From Chitinophagales bacterium (lineage in GTDB: Bacteria; Bacteroidota; Bacteroidia; Chitinophagales; Chitinophagaceae), in assembly GCA_021323755.1 (NCBI GenBank), contig JAJPKJ010000012.1, positions 248,001 to 312,000 on the forward strand: 64,000 bases of DNA. The letters run 5' to 3'. This document shows positions 37,669 to 46,900 of this stretch, piece after piece. Each line of letters starts with the position of its first letter. Within the stretch, counting starts at the first letter, position 1. Below the pieces are notes generated by a model. The model was not told the DNA's origin and ran no database searches. It was given only the letters and a program-made list of their open reading frames with translations. The translations under genes and the position numbers were made by a program.

Positions 37669-39075
37669 ATGACTAAGAATAATTCTTCTCGTCGTAAATT
37701 TCTGCAACAACTGGGGAGCACCGGATTGTTACTTTCAGCAGGTTCATTATCTGCGCTAAAGGCAGAAGAAACAGTGGAAAAAAGAATTCTTCAACACGAG
37801 AAGAAAATCACTTCAAATGATAATATTAATGTCGCGGTTATCGGGATGGGCATAATGGGCTATAATGATATTGCCACTGCATTAAAAGTACCAGGAGCAA
37901 AAATGGTTGCCGCATGCGATTTGTATAAGGGAAGATTGGAGAGAGCAAAAGAAGTTTACGGGAAAGACATTTTTACAACACAGGATTATCGCGAGATTTT
38001 AGAAAGAAAAGATATTGATGCGGTGATCATTGCCACTGCTGATCTCTGGCATTCGCGCATTTCTATTGATGCAATGAACAGGGGAAAAGCAGTTTATTGC
38101 GAAAAACCAATGGTCCATAAAATTGCGCAGGGCCACGAAGTGATTGATGCCTGGCAACGTACAAAAAAAACAATGCAGGTGGGAAGTCAGCGAGTAAGCA
38201 GTATCGCCTATGCGAAAGCGCGGGAACTTTATAAATCCGGATATATCGGACAGCTCAGTTGCATTGAAGCAAATTTCGACAGACAAAGTGCTTTGGGTGC
38301 CTGGGAATATACAATGCCGACAGATGGGTCGCCGACCACTGTTGATTGGGATCGTTACATTTCCGGAATGCCAAAATCGCCGTATGATGCAAAGAAGTTT
38401 TTTTGGTGGAGAAATTATCGTGATTTTGGGACCGGTGTTGCGGGCGACCTCTTTGTTCACTTATTATCGGGCATACATGTGATCACCAATTCAAAAGGCC
38501 CGGAAAAAATATTTGCCACCGGTCAATTATGTTACTGGAAGGATGGTCGCGATGTTCCTGATGTAATGACAGGCATAATGCAATATCCCGAAACGCCCGA
38601 CCACCCTGCATTCGAAGTAATGCTTCGTGTTAATTTTATTAGTGGTCAGGGTGAAACAAGCACGGTAAAATTTATTGGCTCAGAAGGAGTGCTTGATATG
38701 GGTTATGAAGGATTTACCATGCTTCAACAAAAAATGCCAAGAGAACACGGAATTGGTGGTTGGGATTCTTTTGATACCTATCCCAAAGCAATGCAGGATG
38801 AATTGATGAAAGCTTACAATCAAAAATATACTCTGGCAGACAAAAAAGCAATTACTGCACCGGCGGTTAATTATCATTTGCCAGATGGATTTGATGAGCA
38901 TGTTGAACACTTTACCAATTTTTTTGAGGGCGTGCGTACTGGTAAATCAGTTGTCGAAGATCCCATATTTGGTTTTCGCGCAGCCGCTCCTTGTCTTGCA
39001 GCAAATGAAAGTTATTTTCAGAAAAAAATAATTTACTGGGATCCGGTAAATATGAAATTAAAAAACAGTGATTAG
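37669..39075 (+). CDS. Gfo/Idh/MocA-family oxidoreductase with Tat signal
   Basis: A 468-residue NAD(P)-dependent oxidoreductase acting on sugars or related polyols. A twin-arginine signal (SSRRKFLQQLG) and hydrophobic stretch to about residue 30 send it folded, with its cofactor, to the periplasm. The Rossmann fold has VAVIGMGIMG; AVYCEKPMVHK is the conserved catalytic EKP lysine motif. The C-terminal domain (FWWRNYRDFGTGVAGDLFVHL) has the usual substrate-binding layout. With the isomerase-like gene before it, this suggests oxidation and isomerisation of a glycan-derived sugar outside the cytoplasm. The exact substrate is unknown. Confidence 0.88.
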   Translation: MTKNNSSRRKFLQQLGSTGLLLSAGSLSALKAEETVEKRILQHEKKITSNDNINVAVIGMGIMGYNDIATALKVPGAKMVAACDLYKGRLERAKEVYGKDIFTTQDYREILERKDIDAVIIATADLWHSRISIDAMNRGKAVYCEKPMVHKIAQGHEVIDAWQRTKKTMQVGSQRVSSIAYAKARELYKSGYIGQLSCIEANFDRQSALGAWEYTMPTDGSPTTVDWDRYISGMPKSPYDAKKFFWWRNYRDFGTGVAGDLFVHLLSGIHVITNSKGPEKIFATGQLCYWKDGRDVPDVMTGIMQYPETPDHPAFEVMLRVNFISGQGETSTVKFIGSEGVLDMGYEGFTMLQQKMPREHGIGGWDSFDTYPKAMQDELMKAYNQKYTLADKKAITAPAVNYHLPDGFDEHVEHFTNFFEGVRTGKSVVEDPIFGFRAAAPCLAANESYFQKKIIYWDPVNMKLKNSD

Positions 39076-39160
39076 AACACAAGGAGGTATGTATCCAGAT
39101 TTGCGATGAAGGATTGCTATTTACTTTCTTTTTTCATCTTGCGTTTTTGTAATCTTTGAA

Positions 39161-41575
39161 TCACTCAAGGATCTTTTCGATATGGGCAAGCTTTCCATTT
39201 TCATTAATGCCTTCAAGTACTATTCTTAATCTTTTTGAAATATCATTGTTGTAGAATTGAATAGTTGCTCTTTTATTTGTCTTGTCCAGGAGTATGTAAG
39301 GGCTCCAATACAAAGTACTACGAACATCAACTCCAGGATTTGCATCCGGATTTTGAGCATAGTCAGGCGAATAAAATTGTTTAACAGCAGAGTATCCTAT
39401 TAATCGCGCGCGGGCTAGTCCTTTAAAATCTGAATTATTCGACCTGCCTTCACTGCCTTTTTTGGTGTAAACAGCAATTGCTCCGCTACCGCCACCACCC
39501 AAAATATTGGTGCTGCCACCCGGTCTGAAAACTTTTACCATGGCAATATCAGACATTGGGACATTTTGCAGCTGAGAAGCATCGATTTGCATTTCATTCA
39601 AAAATAAGGTGGGTTTCCCACCTCTCCAGCCCAGCGTGGCTCCATTTGGATTTGAAGTAATGGTTAATCCGGCAACCTTTCCCTGCAAATAAGTGAATAT
39701 GTCAGGGTAGGCTGTGCTTGCCTGATCTTGTCCAAGGTCAAAAGAATACGCATCGCCGCCGCTAAATAATCCACTGGTATATTTTTCATCAAGAATCTGG
39801 GATGGAGACTTTGTCTTTGCCTTAATGGTAACTGCTGCCAGCGTTTTGATTTTTTGGTCCTGCAAATTATTGGTAAGCCCATCCACAAAAAGCCTGTTTC
39901 TTTTTAATAATGCCGAATCATCAATGCTCCAAACCGTATTGGGAAACGCCATTGGCTTAATTTTTCTAACTCCATTATACAATCCATTGGTGAAAACGAT
40001 TGCCGCCTGGTCAGAGAGATTATGATTTACATTGAATTGATAAAATGCTGTTGCGGTATCATAGAACATAAGACCGGTAACGCCAAATTTGGTGCCGCTC
40101 AATTTAGGCATTTGCATCATTTGAGTGCTGGAGTCTTTTCTTTTGATAATTAAATTGATCGCCTCGTTGGGAGCGATCTTTGACGCCTCTACTCCAAACA
40201 CTTCAACTTTTGCTGAGAGATAATCTTGCTCTTTATATTTTATGACAGGAAGTTTGCCATTTGCCAAATCGTCCCACTTAAATCTCCGCCACCCATGAGT
40301 CAACATCACCAGATCCAATTGCTGCATTAAACTGTCGGATGTGTTCGAGAAATAATAATAAGCATTGTGTACATGTCCTTTTATATCTCCGGTTAATAAT
40401 AATCTTGAAATAATATTATCGTCACTTGGTTTTACGCCATCGGCAATGGCATCTGTGATAGCTATTGAAAAATTTGAACGCAATGTGTCCGGAATAATTA
40501 CCTGCAGCTCATTCCTTCCGCGAGTTACTATACTTTTAGCTGTAATGGTAATGTCTGGCGTTAATTCATAATCGTGATTATTTACAAACACCACTCTTTC
40601 TTCAATGGGTAAATCATTACTGTTAAAGAGGGTAACCTGTAAGACACCCGAGGGTAGCTGATCAGTAGGAATTGAGCCGCCACTAACAAAATTTTCAGTC
40701 AGATTAATTTTTGCTTTGTACACAACAAACTGATCCATGCTTGCAATGATGCTAAGTCGGGAATATTCTTTTATATTATCCGGTGTTCTTGCAATTGCGA
40801 AAAATACTTTTTTATTTGCCGGCACTACTCTTAAGGTAACACCAGAAGGTTTTACTGCTGGCAGATCAGTGTGATGTTCTATTCCTTTATCATCGGTCCA
40901 TACGGCAGAAAATGCATCAGTTTTATCTGGCGTTATCAGAAATTTTCCCATGCCATCGTGCAAGGAATTGAATTCTGCTATTGATTTTCCGGACGCATCT
41001 CTTAATATCCCTTTGATGGATACAGGGATTCCATATTGATCAGTTGCTTTAAAGGCAATATTGTTTTCAAGTCCGCCAATGATGTCGCCTCCCTCAGGAA
41101 AAAACTGCAAGAAACGGGTTTCTGTAACACTAGTCTTTTGCGATGAATCGGCATTTTTATTAATGATGCGAATATCTTTTTCATACATAAAACTGGTGTC
41201 AAAATTCATCATCCAGACTGTGTATGCGCGGAAATGTAAATGATTTGATTTGATATCTTTGGGTATATCGTAACTGCCGGATGCGGTCGCTTCATATAAA
41301 GGAGCTACTTTTTTTTCTATGATGTTTCCGTTTCCATCAGATAATTCGGTGTAGAAATTCTTACTTAAGGATGATGGTAGATTGCCCGAAAAAAGATATG
41401 CTTTGAACCAGATGGTCTCTCCCGGATTATATAAATTTTTATCGAAATGAACATGCACTTTTTCCTGTGGAAAATCATTGGCATAAACGTTCATCATTGA
41501 ATCAATTTTTTGTGCGTATAAAAAGCCGGGAAAGAAAAAAAATAAAGCGGCAACTGGTGAAATGATCTTCTTCAT
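39161..41575 (-). CDS. MG2 and TonB-plug domain protein lacking a beta-barrel
   Basis: An 804-residue exported protein. Signal peptide at 1-22 (GFLYAQ). It then opens with EKVHVHFDKNLYNPGETIWF, the macroglobulin MG2-type domain, followed by other beta domains. The last ~150 residues form a TonB-dependent-receptor plug: YLQGKVAGLTITSNPNGATL, PTLFLNEMQID and GGGSGAIAVYTKKG. The long membrane barrel of true TonB receptors is absent, so it is not a receptor itself. Such proteins are common in Bacteroidota and of unknown function. Convergent with the oxidoreductase at 37669-39075. Confidence 0.8.
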   Translation of the reverse strand: MKKIISPVAALFFFFPGFLYAQKIDSMMNVYANDFPQEKVHVHFDKNLYNPGETIWFKAYLFSGNLPSSLSKNFYTELSDGNGNIIEKKVAPLYEATASGSYDIPKDIKSNHLHFRAYTVWMMNFDTSFMYEKDIRIINKNADSSQKTSVTETRFLQFFPEGGDIIGGLENNIAFKATDQYGIPVSIKGILRDASGKSIAEFNSLHDGMGKFLITPDKTDAFSAVWTDDKGIEHHTDLPAVKPSGVTLRVVPANKKVFFAIARTPDNIKEYSRLSIIASMDQFVVYKAKINLTENFVSGGSIPTDQLPSGVLQVTLFNSNDLPIEERVVFVNNHDYELTPDITITAKSIVTRGRNELQVIIPDTLRSNFSIAITDAIADGVKPSDDNIISRLLLTGDIKGHVHNAYYYFSNTSDSLMQQLDLVMLTHGWRRFKWDDLANGKLPVIKYKEQDYLSAKVEVFGVEASKIAPNEAINLIIKRKDSSTQMMQMPKLSGTKFGVTGLMFYDTATAFYQFNVNHNLSDQAAIVFTNGLYNGVRKIKPMAFPNTVWSIDDSALLKRNRLFVDGLTNNLQDQKIKTLAAVTIKAKTKSPSQILDEKYTSGLFSGGDAYSFDLGQDQASTAYPDIFTYLQGKVAGLTITSNPNGATLGWRGGKPTLFLNEMQIDASQLQNVPMSDIAMVKVFRPGGSTNILGGGGSGAIAVYTKKGSEGRSNNSDFKGLARARLIGYSAVKQFYSPDYAQNPDANPGVDVRSTLYWSPYILLDKTNKRATIQFYNNDISKRLRIVLEGINENGKLAHIEKILE

Positions 41576-41676
41576 ACAACTCAAATTAATGCAAAAGTCA
41601 ATTATCTGGCCAAAAGAAACGAAAATGCAATTAATTTGGGAATGTTTTCAAAAAATCTTGAAGAAAAAATGTTAAT

Positions 41677-43188
41677 ATGATTACGCCAAAATCGACAAAT
41701 GACCTGTACAATGAATACAAAGCGCAAATGCGCAAAATAGCTGATGTAAAAAATGCCTCAGCCATTTTGCAATGGGATGAAGAGACTTATTTGCCCGCTA
41801 AAGGCGCTGCATTCCGCGGTCAGCAAATGGCGACTCTTTCCGAAATATCGCATCAGTTATTTGTTGAAGAACGATTGGGAAATATCTTGGAAGAACTGAA
41901 GGCAAGGAATGATTTGTCAGAAAAAGAAAAAAGAAATGTTGAATTAAATACAGAAGATTATTTGAAACAAAAAAAATTCAGTTCGGGGTTTGTGAAGAAA
42001 ATGAGTGAAGCAGTTTCAAAAAGTTTTCATTCGTGGATAGAATCAAGAAAACAAAATGACTTTTCTATTTTTGAAAACGATCTTAATGATCTTTTGCAAT
42101 TAAAAAGGCAGGAAGCGGATCTGTTGGGTTTTGAAAATCATCCCTATAATGCTTTGCTGAATGAATTTGAAAAAGATTGTACGGTTAATTTATTGGATGG
42201 AACATTTGCAGAAATACTACAGCCATTAAAGAACATACTTGCTCAAATAAGATCGAAACCGCAGGGTGATGATTCTTTTTTAAGGCAATTTTTTCCAAAA
42301 CAGCAACAATGGGATTTGGGAATGAAAATAATCAAACAATTAGGTTTTGATTTTGAAGCAGGGAGACAAGACATTTCAGAACACCCGTTCACCACAAGTT
42401 TTAATAATAATGACGTGCGCATTACCACCCGCATTAACGAAAACGATTTCAGCAGCATGATGTGGAGTTGTATTCACGAAACCGGACACGCTTTATATGA
42501 ACAGGGATTGCCGGAAAGCGAATACGGGTTACCGTTAGGTGAATACACTTCCTTAAGCATTCATGAATCACAATCGCGGATATGGGAAAATTGCGTAGGA
42601 CGTAGCATGGCCTTCTGGGAAAATAATTATGAGCAGGTTCAGCAAACATTTTCCAGTCAATTGGGGAAAGTGTCAGTATCTGAATTTTATCATGCCATAA
42701 ATAAAGTCCAACCCTCATTGATCAGAACGGAAGCAGACGAGCTCACTTATCATTTTCATGTTATCATTCGTTACGAAATAGAGAAATTATTGATTGAGGG
42801 AACACTTCGTATTCATGAGATTCCGATTTACTGGAACGAACAATATGAAAAATATCTTGGCGTAAAAGTGCCTGATGATAAGCACGGTTGTTTGCAGGAT
42901 GTGCATTGGAGCCATGGCAGTTTTGGTTATTTCCCAACATATAGTTTAGGGAGTTTTTATGCAGCGCAATTATTTGATTACGCAAAAAGACAAACTGCCG
43001 ATCTTGACCAAGAAATTAAAAATGGCAATACGAAACCTTTGCTTGAATATTTACGTAAGCATATTTATCAGTACGGCAGAATGTACACCAGCGAAAAATT
43101 GCTCGAAAAGATAAACGGAGAAGGATTGAACATTAATTATTTTTTGGAGTATTTATTGCAGAAGTACGGGAATATTTATACCTTTTAA
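41677..43188 (+). CDS. M32 family metallocarboxypeptidase (Taq-type)
   Basis: Cytoplasmic zinc or cobalt carboxypeptidase of 503 residues, the family length. The metal motif HETGH is at 267-271, with the third ligand and downstream helix ESQSRIWENCVGRS; the substrate-site sequence VHWSHGSFGYFPTYSLG and NKVQPSLIRTEADELTYHFH are family hallmarks. It lacks a signal peptide. A small lipoprotein gene begins six bases after the stop, so they are cotranscribed. Confidence 0.95.
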   Translation: MITPKSTNDLYNEYKAQMRKIADVKNASAILQWDEETYLPAKGAAFRGQQMATLSEISHQLFVEERLGNILEELKARNDLSEKEKRNVELNTEDYLKQKKFSSGFVKKMSEAVSKSFHSWIESRKQNDFSIFENDLNDLLQLKRQEADLLGFENHPYNALLNEFEKDCTVNLLDGTFAEILQPLKNILAQIRSKPQGDDSFLRQFFPKQQQWDLGMKIIKQLGFDFEAGRQDISEHPFTTSFNNNDVRITTRINENDFSSMMWSCIHETGHALYEQGLPESEYGLPLGEYTSLSIHESQSRIWENCVGRSMAFWENNYEQVQQTFSSQLGKVSVSEFYHAINKVQPSLIRTEADELTYHFHVIIRYEIEKLLIEGTLRIHEIPIYWNEQYEKYLGVKVPDDKHGCLQDVHWSHGSFGYFPTYSLGSFYAAQLFDYAKRQTADLDQEIKNGNTKPLLEYLRKHIYQYGRMYTSEKLLEKINGEGLNINYFLEYLLQKYGNIYTF

Positions 43189-43194
43189 GCATCT

Positions 43195-43605
43195 ATGAAA
43201 ATACTATTGAGTTTTATTTTGCTGTCATTGTCCTTGCTTTCCTGTAAAAAATACATCCAGCAACAGGAACAAAATGCCGTTGTATCAATAATGACAAGTG
43301 GAGTTTGGTACGTTTATACTTATAGTCAAAATGATACGAGCATTACCTCCTCATTCAAGGGATACACTTTTAAGTTCTATGCAAATGGAACTATGGACGC
43401 CATCAAAGATAGCGCTGTTGTTTCTAGCGGAACCTGGGTGGGAAATGTTAGTAATGAAACCATAAATTCGAATTTCCAAGGAGCGACGGATCCCCTGGAT
43501 AAATTAAATAGTTTGTGGGCAATAACAAATAGCGGCTCCTATTTTGTGGTTGCTAACACTACCATTAATGGGAATAAGGATAGTTTGGAGCTGGTAAAAC
43601 AATAG
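43195..43605 (+). CDS. Small lipocalin-like lipoprotein
   Basis: A 136-residue protein with a lipoprotein signal (LSLLSCKK at residues 12-19). The mature domain opens with ASVVS-like strands and shows SGVWYVYTYSQNDTSI, GYTFKFYANGTMDAIKD and SSGTWVGNV, a pattern seen in lipocalin-like Bacteroidota lipoproteins. Function unknown. It starts six bases after the M32 peptidase stop. The 356-base stretch that follows, before 43962, holds only a possible 38-codon frame and a promoter-like signal. Confidence 0.65.
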   Translation: MKILLSFILLSLSLLSCKKYIQQQEQNAVVSIMTSGVWYVYTYSQNDTSITSSFKGYTFKFYANGTMDAIKDSAVVSSGTWVGNVSNETINSNFQGATDPLDKLNSLWAITNSGSYFVVANTTINGNKDSLELVKQ

Positions 43606-43634
43606 AAACAATCAATAAAAATGAGTTTTTATTG

Positions 43635-43751
43635 ATGAAAATCCTTTCCTTTGTTTTGTTAACGATAATGATTTTTACTTCTGAAAATTTTGCACTAACT
43701 CTTAATTGCTCTGCCCAAAATCCTGTCCGTAGCATTTGCCGGATTGATTGA
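43635..43751 (+). CDS. Possible 38-residue secreted peptide (doubtful)
   Basis: A short open frame with an N-terminus like a signal peptide (MKILSFVLLTIMIFTS) and a polar tail with two Cys. Its start resembles the signal of the lipoprotein just upstream, so it might be a remnant of a duplicated gene. No other support. It may equally be chance. Confidence 0.2.
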   Translation: MKILSFVLLTIMIFTSENFALTLNCSAQNPVRSICRID

Positions 43752-43862
43752 TTATTCTATCGATTAAAACTTTGTTTTATTGGGAATTAAGCGTATTGCT
43801 GAAACAATTTTTATCGTTAATAATCGTTGATAAACCTCTGGTCTTTCATTAATAAAATCTGT

Positions 43863-43894
43863 TTTGAAAGACTGTTTTGATGAAGTAAAATTTG
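43863..43894 (+). promoter_or_regulatory. Possible promoter of the PKD gene
   Basis: TTTG (43863-43866), 19 bases, then TAAAATTTG (43886-43894): the Bacteroidota -33/-7 layout with one extra A within the -7 box. It would give a leader of about 60 bases before the TTG start at 43962. Confidence 0.4.
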
Positions 43895-43961
43895 CGTGAG
43901 ATTTCTTAGCCTATGAAAAATTTAGAAATATAATTCGGATAACCTAAAAACATCTTATCCG

Positions 43962-46900
43962 TTGAAAAGAAAACTACTTGCTTTTTGTATTGGACTGCTA
44001 TTAACATCCGTTGCTTTTGGGCAGGTCGCGAATATTAATGCTTCCCAAACCAGCGGCTGTAATCCTCTGACGGTAGTTTTTACAGATGGCTCAACAGGAG
44101 CTACAAGCTGGAGCTGGACTTTTGGAAATGGGAATACGTCCACACTACAAAACCCACCCCCGCAAATATATTTGTCTCCGGGCCCATACACGGTAACACT
44201 TAGTATTAATGGAGGGGCAAAGACAACTACAAAAACAATTACCGTCAATGCTTCGCCAGTTGTCAGTTTTATTGCTAGTGATACCACAGGAACGAGCTGT
44301 TTTCCCTTGCTTGAAAATTTTACCGATCGTTCCACTCCGATCGGAAGTATAGTAGCATGGAACTGGGATTTTGGAGATGGCACCCCAGCATCCTCCGCCC
44401 AAAACCCATCACACACCTACACCGGCGCCGCCAATTTTCCGGTGACATTACAGGTTACAGGAAGCAATGGATGTTCAAGTACTTTAGAAAAACTTTCATA
44501 TATAAATATTGCTAATGGGGTAACTGCTGGTTTTACAACCAACGCATCCTCGGGCTGCAATGTGCCGATAACGGTCAACTTTACCAACACTTCAACCGGA
44601 CCGGGAACTTTGACTTATAATTGGAGTTTTGGAGATGGAAATACCTCTACAGTTCAAAATCCTTCGAACTCTTATACCACTGCCGGCACCTACAGCGCAA
44701 CGTTAAACGTTTCCAGTACAAGCGGATGTAACAATACCATTTCAGAAAATATTGTGGTGGGCGCCGGAAGTGTGCAATCTTCATTCACTGCTCCTGACAG
44801 TATTTGTTTGGGAAATTCTATTTCTTTTGTAAATACCTCTATTCCTAATCCGGTTACTTCCAATTGGGATTTTGGTGATGGAACAAATTCAACTTTGATC
44901 AATCCCACAAAAACATATTTAACACCAAATACTTACACGGTAAAACTGGTAAACGATTTTGGCGGATGTAAAGATTCCACAACTAAACAAATAGCAGTTC
45001 TTACTGCGCCTGTGGCAAATTTTAAAGCCAATGACAGCGTTACCTGCAATCCGACATTATCGGTAAGCTTTACTGATCTGTCCACCAACGCAACGATTTG
45101 GTCTTGGAGTTTTGGTGATGGAACTACCTCAACTTTACAGAACCCCACCCATACCTATACCAACTACGGGAGCTATACGGTGACATTAACGGCCTCGAAT
45201 TCTACAGGATGCTCCGGCACGGTTTCAAAAACAAATTATATACAAGTTGCCCAGCCGAATGTGTTGATCAATGGTTTGCCACTCTACGCTTGTGCGCCGG
45301 TCAAGTTCACCCCCTCATTTGTGGATACCCTTGCAGGGGGAATAGCTTCTTATTTATGGGATTTTGGAGACGGTACAACCTCAACTGCTCAAAATCCTCC
45401 GACACATACTTACCCGGCAGGAATATATGTTGTAAAACTTACTTTGACCGGCGTGAGTGGTTGTATTGCTTCAACAACGGATACGGTAAAATCCGGGACC
45501 GCAAAGCCAACAGCAGCATTCACAGCCTCTACAACGTCCGCGTGCGCAGATCAGGGCGTGAATTTTACTGATCAGTCAACAGGTGTAATTAATAATTGGT
45601 TATGGGATTTTGGTGACATGACTACTGCAACTAACCAGAACCCGATGCATTCTTACATAACTCCCGGAACTTATACGGTTACCGAAGTTGTTTACAATAA
45701 TGGATGTGGCGATACCTTGAAGAAGATAAATTACATTGTTGTTAACGTCCCGAAAGCAGATTTTAGTTATACCGCGATCTGTACAGCCTCAGGTTCTCAA
45801 TATACTTTTACCAATAATTCTACGGGCGCAGATGTTTCTGTCTGGGATTTTGGTGATGGCACCACTTACACCGGAACAACACCGCCTCCGCATACATTTC
45901 CAGGGGGAGCCCTCTCAGACACTGTCACTTTATCGGTGACCAATAACACTACGCTTTGTACCGACACAAAAAAAATAGGCATCCTTAATCAGGCACCTAC
46001 ATTCAGTATTTCTAACCCCGTAACTTGTAAGAACACCAATGTTTTTATTTCTATTTCCAGCAGCACCACAGGATTAAACCCGGCAGGATATTACTACAAC
46101 TACGGAGATGGCTATTTCGCAGGACCTGTGGGCAGTCTTAGTTGGGCACATAAGTATACAAAAACAGGCATTTATTCAATTACCGTAACCACCACAAATA
46201 TCAGTGGGTGCAAAGATTCATTGACCATGGTCAACGCAGTAACCGTCAATGGACCTACTGCTCAATTCACCTCAAACGCCACAAGTGGTTGTACAGGACT
46301 GGCGGCTGTATTTACTGACCAGTCAACATCAGATGGAATGAATAATATCGTAAAATGGATATGGGATTATGGTGATGGGACGATTCAGACTTACGCGGGG
46401 GGTCCATTTACGCATAACTATACCAGGCAGGGAATTTATTCGGTTAAATTAACCGTTGTGGATGCATCCGGATGTATGGATAGTTCAGTTAAGACAAATT
46501 TTATTGCGGTTTCTTTTCCGCATGCAAGTTTTGCCATGTCCGATTCGTTAAGCTGCCCGGGAGCACCCATTACTTTTATAAATAACTCTTCTGGTTATGG
46601 TCTAACATATAATTGGGATTTTGGTGATGGAACCAATTCAACGGCGCTTAACCCCCCTCCACATAATTACGCCATTGGCACTGACATTGCAACACTTACT
46701 GTACTTGATCAATATGGTTGCACAGACATGGTATCACATATGATTACCGTGGATACACCCCATGCTTCATTTACGCTAACCTCCACCTTAGCCAACTGCC
46801 CTCCGCTGATTGATACTTTTACTTTCACAGGAAGTTATTATAATACGATTAAATGGTATTTCGGTGATGGAGGAACTTCCTCATTATTGAATCCTATTCA

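Noticed and set aside
39081-39091. Perfect Shine-Dalgarno-like AAGGAGGT followed at once by ATG
   Set aside because: No spacing between the two, the frame stops after six codons, and Bacteroidota rarely use Shine-Dalgarno sites.
43955-44416. Minus-strand open frame of 153 codons opposite the PKD gene
   Set aside because: It is antisense to conserved PKD repeats and has no family features; an artefact of the repeat's base composition.
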